From positions 17,515,839 to 17,579,838 of the forward strand of contig CM038465.1 of the NCBI GenBank assembly GCA_021464415.1: a DNA stretch of 64,000 nucleotides. Reading direction: 5' to 3'. Source of the DNA: Lonicera japonica. Taxonomy: Eukaryota; Streptophyta; Magnoliopsida; Dipsacales; Caprifoliaceae. Positions 36,101-46,376 of the stretch are shown in pieces (within the stretch, counting starts at the first letter, position 1; every line of letters starts with the position of its first letter). The position numbers and the translations under genes were made by a program. The notes under the pieces are model-generated. The model saw nothing but the letters and a program-made list of their open reading frames with translations, ran no database searches and was not told the origin of the DNA.

Positions 36101-39100
36101 CTTACAAATCACATGGATTTATCCAAAATCACCATATCTGAAAGGGTTTAAATCCAAGCATACATGTGTATATGAGACTCTTAGTAAGATTAATTTGTAA
36201 CTTTTATTTTATTTTTCTCTTATGTTATTTTATATGTAATGCTTCTTTACAATCTCGAGTATATATGCCAAGAAAACCATGGTGGCATGTTCTATATTAA
36301 ATCATTGAAGATTTGTAGTTCATAGACTATGAGAGTGTTATTTTGTTGAATAACTGTAACTATTGTTAGAGGAAACAACAAACTATAATATATTCATAGA
36401 TATGATGTAGTTCATCATTTTCCTGTTTATCGATTTTGAAAAATGAAGTTTCACAAAATTTAGTCCATCATCTTCAATCTTTGTATTCAAGCATACACAG
36501 GTAGTGATTATCTGATATTTTTCAAGTTTTTAATTAATGGTATCCATCTAATTTCAGGCTTTGGAGATGCAAGGTAAACATTCTGAAGGATTGGCAGAAT
36601 TGTCAAAGTTATGTCTCATTCATCAAATCTTTCCTCCTGAAGAGTGCTCGGTATGCATTTTGGTCATTACAACTCCTTTGCAATGTTCAGACTTTTCTGT
36701 TTCTAATTTTTTAACCCCCCCCCCCCCTTTCTCTCTCTCCCCCTGCTCTTTTTTATTTTGTTTGAAATTTAATTCTTAGATATAACGCTATTGCTAAAAC
36801 TTCAAAAACACCCTAGACTTATCCGATTTTTATGCTAATCATAAGTTCATAATACTTCTACACGTATCTTTGGATGGTCTTTCTTGCTCTTAGATTGCTG
36901 TAAATCATTGTGTAATACTGTTAATGCTAGGTCGTTGCCCAGAAGCAACGCGCTGTATCGCTCGAGTGCAGTGACAAATGAGCAAGGGCCGCTGCATCGC
37001 CGCCTGGATGCAGTGAAAAATAAGCAAGGGTTCCCGCATCTTTGTGAACGGGTGCGGGTAAAGAAGCTAGTTCATGAGAGGAGGATTCGTTTTGGGACTT
37101 GGAATATAGGCACACTTACAGGAAAATCTATGGAAATAGTTGACACAATGATCAGGAGGAGAATCAATTTCATGTGCCTTCAAGAAACTAAGTGGGTTGG
37201 AGCTAAGGCAAAGGAATTAGACACTTCGGGTTTTAAGCTCTGGTACACCGGCAAGGTTAAATCGAGAAATGGAGTGGGTATAATTGTCGACAAATGGTGG
37301 AAGAAGGACATTGTAGATGTAAAGAGGGTAGGAGATAGGATCCTAGCCCTAAAATTTGTAGTGGAGCAAGACACTTTTAATGTGATCAGTGCTTATGCAC
37401 CTCAGGTCGGGTGTGAAGAACACCTCAAGATAAAATTTTGGGAGGACTTGGAAGGCTTGATCCAGGATATACCACTTAGAGAAAAGATTTTCCTAGGAGG
37501 GGATCTGAATGGGCACGTAGGGAGTTCTTCTGAAAACTATAGGGGGGTGCATGGAGGTTATGGCATTGGGGTGGTAAATACAGAGGGAAAATCTATCCTT
37601 GATTTCTCGTCTGCTTATGATCTTACGGTTGCCAATACATGTTTTAAGAAGCGGGAAGGCATCTCATCACATATAAGAGTGGGGCAACATGCTCTCAGAT
37701 AGATTTCTTCCTCTTTAGGAAAGGAGATAGAAAGAGTTGTTTGGACTGTAAAGTCATACCTGGAGAGAGCTTGACTACCCAACATAGAGTCCTTGTGATG
37801 GATATACGAGTTAAGGGGAAAGGAAAGAGAAGGGGCCAAGGTAAGGTTTCAAGGATTAGATGGTGGCATTTGAAGGGTGAAAAACAAAGGATCTTTCAAC
37901 ACAAGGTGCTGGAGGGAGGGTTTTGGGAGGCAAACGGAAGCGCAAATGATATGTGGGACAAGGCGGCCGAGGGGATCAGGAAGATAGCTAAAGAGACGCT
38001 CGGTGAATCAAGAGGATGTGGACCTAAGGATAAAGAATCTTGGTGGTGGGATGATAGTGTACAAGATAAAGTTGAGGTAAAAAGGAAATGCTTTAAAGCT
38101 TGGTCTTTATGTAAGAATGCGGAAAATTTGGAATCTTACAAAGAAGCAAAGAAAGAGACCAAGAAGGCGGTGAGTGAGTCGAGGACTAAGGCTTTTGAAG
38201 GATTATACCAATCTTTAGGCACCAAAGATGGGGAAAAAGCTATTTACCGACTGGCTAAGGGTCGTGAGAGGAAGACAAAAGACTTGGATCAAGTGAGATG
38301 CATTAAGGACGAAGAAGGTAAAGTTTTGGTTAAGGAACAAGACATACAAGAGAGATGGAAGAATTATTTTCACAAATTATTTAATGAAGGTTATGAGATT
38401 CTAGCATGTGGAGATGAGCTGGACATGCGAGAGGATGACCAAAATTTCACCTTCTATCGCAGAATTCAAGAAAAGGAAGTGAAAGAAGCAGTGAAACGAA
38501 TGGATAGTGGTAGAGCAGTTGGGCCAGATAGTATACCTATCGAGGTTTGGAAGGGTCTAGGTGATAAAGGCATTGGTTGGCTCACAAGGTTTTTCAACGA
38601 GATATTGAGATCAAAGAAGATGCCGGAAGATTGGAGGAGAAGCACCCTAATCCCGATTTATAAGAATAAGGGGGATATACAAAATTGCGCCAATTACAAG
38701 GGGATTAAACTCATGAGTCATACTATGAAGTTATGGTAAAGGGTGATTGAGCGGAGACTAAGAAAGGAAGCCAGCATTTTAGATAATCAATTTGGTTTTA
38801 TGCCCGAAAGGTCGACCATGGAAGCAATTTACTTGTTGCGGCGTTTGATGGAGCATTATCGGAGGGATCAAAAGGACCTACACATGGTTTTCATTGACTT
38901 GGAGAAGGCATTCGATAGGGTACCAAGAGAGATTTTGTGGAAAGTCCTAGAGAAGAAAGGGGTTAGGATCGCCTATATTCGTGTTATCAAGGACATGTAT
39001 GAGGGAGCTAAGACTAGTGTGAGAACACATAGTGGGTCCACTAAAGATTTTCCTATAACTATAGGACTACACCAAGGGTCAGCTTTGAGCCCTTATCTGT

Positions 39101-42100
39101 TTACCTTGGTCTTGGATGTACTCACGGAACACATTCAAGAGCCAGCACCGCGATGTATGCTATTTGCAGATGATATTGCCCTAGTGGGTGAGTCCAAAGA
39201 AGAGCTAAATGGGAAGGTGGAAACTTGGAGACAAACTTTAGAAGCGCATGGCTTTCGTTTAAGCAGAAGTAAGACAGAATATATGGAATGCAAGTTTAGT
39301 AAAAGGCGGAGCACTCCTAACTTAGAGGTAAAAGTTGGAGACAATGTCATACCACAAGTCACTCGGTTTAAGTATCTTGGATCCATTATACAAGAAGATG
39401 GGGAGATAGAGGGAGATGTAAACCACCAGATTCAAGCAGGGTGGTTGAAATGGAGGAAAGCTTCGGGTGTGTTATGTGATAAAAAAGTACCACTCAAGTT
39501 AAAAGGAAAATTATATCGTACTGCGGTTAGACCAGCGATGTTGTATGGGACTGAGTGTTGGGCGGTCAAAAGCCAACACGAGAATAAACTTAATGTAGCT
39601 GAGATGAGAATGTTGAGATGGATGAGTGGCAAAAATAGGAAAGATAGGATCAGGAATGATACCATCAGAGAGGGAGTTGGGGTGGCACCTATTACAGAAA
39701 AGATGGTTGAATCTCGACTTAGATGGTTTGGACATGTAGGGAGGAGACCAGTAGATGCCGTGGTAAGGAGAGTTGATCATATGGAGGGAAGCCTAATTGT
39801 TAGAGGCAGAGGAAGACCGAGAGAAACTATAGGTGAAACTATTAAGAAGGATTTAGAGGCAAATGGTTTCACTATAGATATGATTCACGACAGGCCACTA
39901 TGGCGTCGTTTGATCCATGTTGCCGACCCCACCTAGTGGGATAAAGGCTTGTTGTTGTTGGTGTGTGTCTCACCTTGCGCCTAGGCCCCAGTGAGACCTT
40001 TGGGCCTAGGTGCACCTTGAGCCTTAAACATATGCAATTTTACAGATGGTGTTCAGGGAGTCTACATTTTTGGATTGTGGTCGAAAGCCTAACAAAAATT
40101 AGTTCAAAATCTGAGTATGGCAATTAGTTCAAAAATTAGTTCATCTCAAGCAAGGATGGCAAGGGATTGGGTTTCGCTGAACCTGACACAAAACATGACA
40201 TATTGAATCTGCCTTGAACCTCCGAAACCCAAACTTGCTTTGTTGTTATTTGCCAAAACCCTAATTTTACAGATGTTATTTGCATGGCTGGCTTCTTTGG
40301 GGAAATTGAATACGTCTGATGTGCTTCAATCTAGGAGACCTTATATGGCATTATCCCCATCGTGGTGTAGAATGATGTGTAACAAGATGGGAGAATCTGT
40401 GGATCACATTCTGTTGCTTTGTGAGTTTGTTAAGCATATTTGGGTTAAATTATGGGTTCTGTTCAGAGTAATAGGAGCTGTCCTGTCTAGATGGGCAGAA
40501 TGCATTGTCATAAAATGGAGATTTAGGCAGCATGGCAAGAAAATTAAAGTGTTGTGGAGATTTTTTACGATGGCTGTAGCTTGGCTAGTATGGCTTGAAA
40601 GGAATAGAAGAGTGTTCGAAGATAGATGGATTAGATCCGAAGAGTTATGGTGTCATGCTCGGTTTCTCGTGGGTTTATGGGCAAAAGCTTCAAATATTTT
40701 CGATAGCACAGACCAATACTTATTCTGTTTAGATTGTAATAGTTTCCTGGGATAGTTCTTTGTTTATTCAGCAGGGTGTTTTGTTCTCATTCTAGTTTTT
40801 GGAATAAAATTTTTGTTTCCTATCCAAAAAAAAAAGGTAAATCTCATCTTGTGTTGGACTGGCTCTCCACAGGTCGGGTTACAAATTTACAATCCAACTG
40901 TTTTAAAAAGTGAAAATTAGTTATCTTATTTCTAAAATGTCATCGTATAGAAAGTGTTGAGATAAAAAATTACGTATTAATTCACCCCAAAAGAAAACCT
41001 AAAATAAATAATAACAAACTTTATGAGAACCAGAAACAAATAAAGGATTAAAGTATGCGTGTGCATATATATATATACACCATTGGGTTTCTTAAACAAT
41101 AAACCTAGGCTGGGTTTCTATCCTGAAATCATACCCGTCCAAGTCTTCAAAAAACCCGCCCCATTAGGGTCGGGAGCTCGGGGCTGTCAGAAACCTGCTG
41201 GGTCGGGACTTTTTGCCACCCCTAATCTCAAGTAGGTCAGGGTGGCAGGTTGAGTAAAAATGTAATCCTAAGAGTAGAGTAGTTCATTTGATGATCCTGT
41301 CATCAATGTTGAGAGAGGTTGTTACAGTAGTTCCTTAGCGCAATAGGAATCTTATGTTATGCTTTGATCGAAAATATTCAAAAGCATCAACCAGGGTCCA
41401 GAGGAAAGAGCAGATGAAGTTGGAAGTTAGGGGTAGGAATATAGTTAGTTTTGTTGATGGGAACATAGTTTGGATTTATTGAAAAGGAATTCGCAGTTCT
41501 CTAAACAGATTCTGTGGGTTGGACATTATCCTTTTTATAACCTGACCCGATTTGGTCTGCTAATTTAATGTGTTGGATATCTAAAAAGCTTCTACATTAG
41601 TAACCTTCTCTCGACCCGCCCATTTCTTACTCCTATTGTTCTTGGTGTTTCTGGGTGATTATTTACTAACACTTCTTATAAAGTGTTTCTGGGTGATCAA
41701 GGGGTTGCCACAGCAGTAAGGGCAAACTTGGGACTGTGTGGGTAGGCGCATAGTTTTGCGTTCGATTCCCCGCTGCGTGAAACCTTTCTTGGGCCACTAG
41801 GGGAGTCTCCCGGTCGAGCAACCAAGGCCTCATGGGATTAGTGGGGGTGGGGCCCCGATACCCATGGTTATCAAAAAAACAAAGGATTAAAATCAATAGT
41901 TCTATTATCAATATTTGAATTTGTGATTCTATTGCTTCCACCATCCCAAATCGAGTCAGTATTGAATGTCAAACCTTTTAAGAAATACTAATGTTAATAT
42001 AATCAAGAGTCTTAATCAGCAGCATTTATTTTTGGATGCTGCTCTTATATTAGGATGACTTAAAATATAAACCGAAACTATGCTTAATTAGGTCCATGTG

Positions 42101-43957
42101 AACCTGATATAGGATTTAGTTCACCTGGTATGTAGTTTATTAAAATAACTTTTTAAATTCTTAATTGTTTATATCTTTTATTTATTTATTAAGTGAACTT
42201 GTTGGGCAGCCTGAGATGGAGATGGTGGCTCGAGGACTTGAGAAAAATCTGAATGTTGAACAAAGGGAACATCTGATTAAGATGCTCGCTGGGGTTTGCA
42301 GTGAAGAGAGTTATAGAAGTGCTGCTGAAGCGTTGGGTTTGGTATTTTATCCACTTCCTTTCTTTCTCAACTACTTTCTTCAAAATCTTCATTTGTCTGC
42401 TTTACATCTTCACTAATTCTTTTATCTTTGGATTGCATATACTGATTGTGCATGTATATATCATGAGTGTGCTACTATATCTAAGAACTTGTACTTCATT
42501 TTTCAAAAGTTAAATGAATTAACAGTACTAAAGGTCATGAATGTGGAGTGCCGTATTTTTTGGGCACACCAACCGTCCAAAAACCTTTTTTTTTAACTAA
42601 AATAATATTTTACCAAGGCTAAACTCTATGTTTTAGTATAATTATTTCAATCTTTCTGAGATTCTGTGACTATTTTGGACCACATATATTTAAGAACTGA
42701 GTCTACAAGGTAGCGAACTAGACGTGGCGTTTTCATATTGGAGACTACTATTACTTGCAAAATAAAGCATGGTTATAATTTGTGTAAGGTAAGCAGGGTA
42801 TATTTACCCTACTTGTGAGCTGAATTAGTGGTACAGTAAGGTCATGAAGAGGAATAGGGGGATTAAAGTAGGAGCCAATAAAGAATGTCCAACTGTCATA
42901 GTAAAATGGTTATAATTAGTTGTATTCTAGGTATTGAATTAGTGGTATTGCATATAAAGTTCAAAGTAGACGCCCAGCCACACAAGCATTTGTGAAATGT
43001 GGGTCTGGCCCAAAGGCATTTTTCAATTGCGGATGGTTCCCCACACATTTGAATTTCCTGTTTGGACTCCCTCACATATTTCAATAACCCGTTTTGAGCC
43101 ATATGCATTTCACAAATGTATTTGGTAAGAAACGAAAAATATATACCATACAACTGCCTATGGAACAATGTTTTACTCAACGTGTCATCACCATTGCATG
43201 TGCTTGTAAGGTAAATTTACCCTACTTCTTGAACCATTGTTGATCCTCTTACATTAGATCTATCTCTCTCTCAAACTTCCCATGAGGAGTAACAATTTAT
43301 GGTAACATTGCTCTTGATTTTGGATGTACCCAAAATGAGGCTCTTTATTTGAAAATGTGACCCGTGGATTTTGGACATCCCAATGATGAAAACTTGACAC
43401 TTGATTCAGAATGTCCCAAAATGGAAACGCAACTCTTGATTTGTAACGTCCCAAACCGGAAAAAGTGACTCTTGATAATGTCCCGAAGAGGAAAACGTGA
43501 CTACTGATTTGGCTTGTCTCGAAAAGGAGAAAGGTGATTCTTAATTTTGGGATGGAGGGGTAATATATTGGTTCGGCTCAGGTTCTAAATTTTTGCCACT
43601 TTGGAGGAAATTCATTCATGCAAGATATATATGCATTTTATTTGTTTCCCAGAATACTTCCAACTCCCTTCAGTACCTTCCTTCCCATATTAAGAGTTCA
43701 GTTCTTTTATGGGACATAATAAGTGTACCAAATCTCAAGATAATAAACAAGTTTTGTTCTTTAGCCATTGACTACGTACGTGAAAGTTGAACAGAATTCT
43801 TGATTTAAGACTGATGAAGGATATGCATGCGAGACGTGTAGTTTTACAAGAAATGTATTTCATTTTTTCTTTGGTCTAAAGTTATTTATTTTTGTTCTTT
43901 TAGATACTCTCACCGGAACATGTCGCAGCTCACCAGCAAGAAAACAAGTATACGTAG
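24126..43957 (+). CDS. Putative plastid membrane protein of unknown function, 8 exons, 495 aa
   Basis: Coding exons: 24126-24519, 25503-25991, 34445-34500, 35542-35651, 35745-35904, 36558-36650, 42210-42341 and 43904-43957. All have GT donors and AG acceptors, phases agree, and the total is 1488 bases. The first ATG starts a Ser/His/Arg-rich N-terminus like a chloroplast transit peptide. Residues about 163-186 ([20 protein letters not shown]) form one membrane span. A Gly/Asn/Arg-rich linker follows, then [11 protein letters not shown] near residue 265 and a conserved-looking helical C-terminal half ([13 protein letters not shown]..., [34 protein letters not shown]). I recognise the pattern as a plant-type single-copy plastid protein but cannot assign a function. 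Introns 2 (8.5 kb) and 6 (5.6 kb) are swollen by transposons. Exon boundaries come from sequence alone. Confidence 0.82.
24600..24960. repeat. Degenerate GGCTCCGTTTG-type MITE in intron 1
   Basis: Shares with 56602-56881 the sequence around TATCTCTCAACTTATTTTCCACCTTCT and a right end CACGGAGCCTTT. The left end is not clear. It lies wholly in the first intron of the plastid-protein gene. Confidence 0.5.
25010..25320. repeat. MITE of CTTAATGCTGAATG family, copy in intron 1
   Basis: The left end reads AGAATGCTTAATGCT and the right end CCATTCAGCATTAAGAGGATGC, an inverted pair. The body contains TCATTAAAGCTAAAT...AAGAAGT and an internal GCTGAATTTTATTC, all repeated in the copy at 26120-26520. It resembles hAT-type MITEs, but a target duplication was not resolved. 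Confidence 0.6.
26120..26520. repeat. MITE of CTTAATGCTGAATG family, copy in intron 2
   Basis: Same family and orientation as 25010-25320, with GAATGCTTAATGCTAA at left, TCATTAAAGTTAAAATAAGC in the body and TTCCATTCAGCATTAAAAGG at right. The two copies flank exon 2 of the plastid-protein gene. Confidence 0.6.
26548..28351 (+). mobile_element. 5'-truncated L1 LINE in intron 2
   Basis: The target duplication AAGGGTGGC lies at 26539-26547 and 28352-28360. A poly-A run ends the element after a 3' UTR. The coding part is the C-terminal section of ORF2: MPLGGN...[14 protein letters not shown]...[11 protein letters not shown], a [14 protein letters not shown] block, then a zf-RVT region ([16 protein letters not shown]... 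SPSWCVLC) at 27480-27715. Several stops and frameshifts are present. It is inserted in the sense direction of the host gene. An internal tandem duplication lies at 27961-28172. Confidence 0.9.
27961..28172 (+). repeat. 106-base tandem duplication inside the L1
   Basis: GGTCCGATTGATATTTGGGAG starts at 27961 and recurs at 28067, each unit running through GCTTTGGGGATTTTTTGATGC to TTTGGA(C/T)AGTG. The units differ by very few bases. The repeat duplicates the last ORF2 codons of the LINE. Confidence 0.85.
30046..30793. repeat. Hairpin MITE with about 270-base inverted arms
   Basis: The left tip GACCATTTCCACCCCAAAAGC (30043-30063) is the complement of the right tip GCTTTTGGGGTGGAGATGGTC. The arms also share AGGAGATAA, TACACGATCATTGATTTAT and the palindrome CACAACACATCATGTG, repeated several times near 30200-30260, 30420-30440 and 30590-30615. 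It could fold into a long stem, and so is a potential small-RNA source. No frame is supported. Confidence 0.72.
30915..31560 (+). mobile_element. Minimal Athila/Tat-like LTR element remnant
   Basis: TTGGCATCATTGCAGGGGA (30922-30940) looks like a mutated form of the tRNA-Asp-type primer site used by Athila elements. Only about 60 bases later comes GGGGGCAAGCAAAGTTTAAAG and a purine tract AGTTGGGGGT (30999-31008), then an LTR-like start TGATGTGAACG (31012). PBS and PPT in such proximity implies a deletion derivative with almost no interior. The LTR ends were not defined. Confidence 0.5.
31859..33519 (+). mobile_element. 5'-truncated L1 LINE, second copy, in intron 2
   Basis: The duplication ATTAAACCCATCAAT lies at 31844-31858 and 33520-33534. 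The coding part resembles the L1 at 26.5 kb: a [11 protein letters not shown] block, [30 protein letters not shown] (in pieces), and the zf-RVT and tail at 32888-33364 ([58 protein letters not shown]). Stops and frameshifts break it. A 3' UTR and poly-A precede the right duplication. It is in the sense direction of the host gene and splits the right arm of the foldback element. Confidence 0.92.
33635..33786 (+). repeat. 76-base tandem duplication in the foldback right arm
   Basis: AGCTCTATCAAATTTGTTTAA starts at 33635 and again at 33711; both units run through TTCCTCCTTCCTCACCCTATC to GGCACCTAGTTTTT. Only a few differences separate them. The left arm of the foldback has one unit, so the duplication arose in the right arm. 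Confidence 0.85.
33892..34444 (+). other. 3' end of intron 2 of the plastid-protein gene
   Basis: No gene or transposon end recognised. It leads into the acceptor TTTCCAG at 34438-34444. Confidence 0.4.
34834..35104 (-). mobile_element. copia-type solo LTR in intron 3
   Basis: Read on the minus strand it starts TGTTGGCATGGG and ends TTTCGACA (271 bases, TG...CA). A TATAAATA box lies near 34915 in the minus direction. A perfect 5-bp duplication ATATG flanks it at 34829-34833 and 35105-35109. No interior remains, so it arose by LTR-LTR recombination. It sits in the third intron of the plastid-protein gene, antisense to it. Confidence 0.88.
36884..39936 (+). pseudogene. RTE LINE polyprotein (endonuclease plus reverse transcriptase)
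   Basis: Segment 1 (to 37702): endonuclease with [41 protein letters not shown] (catalytic Asp/Asn) and [16 protein letters not shown]. The frame shifts near 37690, just before the last QIDFF block. Segment 2 (37706-38739): linker, then RT blocks [21 protein letters not shown] and [15 protein letters not shown]. After an in-frame stop comes segment 3 (38743-39936): [48 protein letters not shown], catalytic FADD near 39160, and the C-terminal RMLRWMSG and [11 protein letters not shown] blocks. Key catalytic residues are intact, suggesting a rather recent loss of function. Confidence 0.92.
36930..39961 (+). mobile_element. RTE-type LINE, nearly full length, in intron 6
   Basis: One long ORF encodes an APE endonuclease and a reverse transcriptase and is followed directly by a short 3' end with TTGTTGTTG, the usual tail of plant RTE elements rather than poly-A. 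There is no ORF1. The coding region is broken by one frameshift near 37690 and one in-frame TAA at 38737. It is in the sense direction of the host gene. The 5' boundary is approximate. Confidence 0.9.
40265..40840 (+). mobile_element. Short 5'-truncated L1 LINE fragment in intron 6
   Basis: An open segment at 40240-40755 reads the zf-RVT and C-terminal tail of the same L1 family: [60 protein letters not shown], then stop, short 3' UTR with AATAAA (40802) and poly-A at about 40826-40836. The extra Met pair in the zinc block is unusual. Sense to the host gene. Target duplication not identified. Confidence 0.85.
41701..41880 (+). mobile_element. tRNA-derived SINE, copy 1 (intron 6)
   Basis: Begins GGGGTTGCCACAGCAGTAAGG, with an A-box-like region and a B-box GCGTTCGATTCCCC (near 41758-41771), and ends CCCATGGTTATC followed by A-rich sequence. 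It is about 85-90 percent alike by eye to 60820-60990. It lies about 330 bases before exon 7 of the plastid-protein gene. TGTTTCTGGGTGATCAAGG-type sequence occurs twice just upstream, but a paired target duplication was not found. Confidence 0.82.
43310..43550. repeat. Degenerate minisatellite, unit about 35 bases
   Basis: About six imperfect units of the pattern CTTGATTT...TGTCCCAAA..GGAAAACGTGACT. Units vary in length and sequence. Its wording resembles the ends of Stowaway-like MITEs in this window (GGGACTCTTAATTTGAGA), so it may be an expanded MITE terminus. It lies in intron 7 of the plastid-protein gene. Confidence 0.55.
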
Positions 43958-46376
43958 TACAAATGTATTTCATATTTAGTTCCCAAGCTTTTTATTTTGT
44001 ATATTTAGGGATATTGATGAAAAATATAACACTCTGTATTCATTTACCACATAATTTATTGGCCTCAAAAACATGAATTCCTTGTTACAATGGGACATTG
44101 TTGTAGCGCACAATTGTCAAAAGAAATAAAAAGGCTTCTTATTCTTCTCCATTGATGGCATATTACATGCCCCATGTTTGATTGTATCCGATATTCAAGC
44201 ACAGTATTAATTTTAGGTAGATATAAATATCTGACATAAAAATTGACAAATCAAATGTAGTCTATATTTTGGATAAAAGAATTTTATCACAAATTATTAT
44301 AATTAATGAGTAATTGACACATTAGTATGTTAGGTTGTTATGTTTGTATAAATTTACTCATTCAAATAAATTTTGATGGAATACATAACAAGAACAAATT
44401 ATGGTTTTAAAAAATTGGACATAGGTTAAAAATATTAAATTTAAATATAGATGTAGTGGTGGGTGTAAAATGTTTTCCATAAATAACATATTCACGTACA
44501 TATGTACAAACATTTTTTAAATTGTTTTTCCAAAACTGAAAAATGAGAGTTTCGTTTGATAGCAATATGCGATGATGACGACAATAAAAAACACACTACT
44601 TCAAGTGAGAAGATGAAAAATAAGTGAAGAAGTGATGTGACATGCTCTTTACGTAATGCTTATTTTTGTGAATATATGTACTCCATCTTCCTAATATATT
44701 TTGTGAAGAAAATTTCTTTGCTACAACTCAGAAATTTTTTTTATGGAAGAAATCAAAAGTTAAGAGTAAATCTCACTCCATCTCTCAACTTATTTTATAT
44801 TTTCTCATAAAAATACATTGTTTTTTTTTATCTTATTATCAAAGGGAGCTGAGGTGTATAGATCGTAAACATACAAATCTTTTAGATTCAATTTGGGTAA
44901 AAAGTGTACTCGGTGATATTATTGTGGGTTTTCTAGTTAATAATTATTGAGCTCTCTAATAGCCTTTTTGGGTACTGAATTTTATTTGAATTGAACATTT
45001 ACAAAAAAAATTTCACCGAAAATAATTAATAATTTTTTTTTTGGGTGGGGGGAACTAATTTGTTATTATTGAACGTCCAAACTAGGCCAATGTTTCTGCC
45101 ACCTGGCACAAGGCTGGCCTTGACTCAATGGCAACTTAGGTCTTTTTAGGACTTATCAAGTTTGGGTGAGAAATTATTGAACATGTATATGACATGTTAA
45201 CAAAATGCATGAAAGAAACATACACAAACGCGGTTCGTTATCTTATCGGATAACTCAAATCGATAAGTTTCACCAATCAACTCAAAACACAACAAAAATA
45301 TTATGTTTCAAACGGGTTCTTAACAGTTCTTGTTCTTAACGGGTCTAACAAGTTTGATCAGTAAACTGAACACGATTCGCTATCAAACCATGTCTTATTG
45401 TATCTATCCAATAATGATCTGAAACCCAATGGACACCTATTAACTGATAACATCTCATGTTATCATGTCATGTTCGACTTGGCCAAGTCTATTCTTAGAA
45501 CCAAGAAGTCGATACCAAAGCTGTCCATTTTGGTCATTACAAAATCAAGCGAAACAATGCCAAAGGGATATAGACCTTGTCCTCAATAAAACACAGTAGC
45601 CTGCTAAATTAAAATTATGACAATTTCTACGTACCTGAACGAGACTGATTGGAGTTGATTAATTTGAATGCGCAGTTGGATAACAACAATGTAACAAAGG
45701 CCAGAGACTGATTGGAGTTGATTAATTTGAATGCGCAGTTGGATAACAACAATGTAACAAAGGCCAACGCACATATTAGCAGCCCAACATGAGCATGCGG
45801 ACAAGTAATAATACTCACCCTAAAATGGCCTTTTGTCTGCCAACGTCTGGTTTATATTGCAAAAGGCAATAAAGTGTGCGAGTTTGAACTGTCAAAGCAC
45901 TTTATATGCTTGTGTTTTTGTTACAAACTTGCAAAATCTCAGCGTTCAGAAAACAGAGATAACATCCATAGAAGCTATAATTCAGAAATCGCATAACCAA
46001 CAAGACGACTCGTTCACACGCAAATATAATAACATCCACATAAGAGATCAATGTCCATTCATTGTTTTAATGCACTTAGAAAGCAAAAACAAATAGAAGC
46101 CTCTAATATAATATATATATTGGCATGAAATTCGTTTCCTTGCTTCATTATGAATATGTAAAAAAAATATCTGAAACAAGCAATTGACAAGTCAACTCAT
46201 GAAAAAGACAATAAAATCCTACAACTCAAGTCTCAAATGGGAAACGGTATGTATATATATATATAATATAGAGAGAGAAAGGGAGAGACTGAGCAATGAA
46301 AACCATGGATAAACAATGAACATGAAGTACGAAGAATTAAGTAGAAATATCCAACAAAATGAGCAGGCAGCTGAAT
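43958..46376. other. Intergenic region between convergent genes
   Basis: No gene is supported. It holds the 3' flanks of the plus-strand plastid-protein gene and the minus-strand kinase gene. 44540-44850 is a degenerate MITE of the GGCTCCGTTTG family (TCACTCCATCTCTCAACTTA near 44768). A 63-base tandem duplication lies at 45641-45766. The short frames at 45398-45589 and 45833-46096 match nothing recognised. Confidence 0.5.
45641..45766. repeat. 63-base perfect tandem duplication
   Basis: GAGACTGATTGGAGTTGATT starts at 45641 and 45704; each unit ends AACAAAGGCCA. I see no difference between the units. It is about 0.6 kb downstream of the kinase stop codon. Confidence 0.93.
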
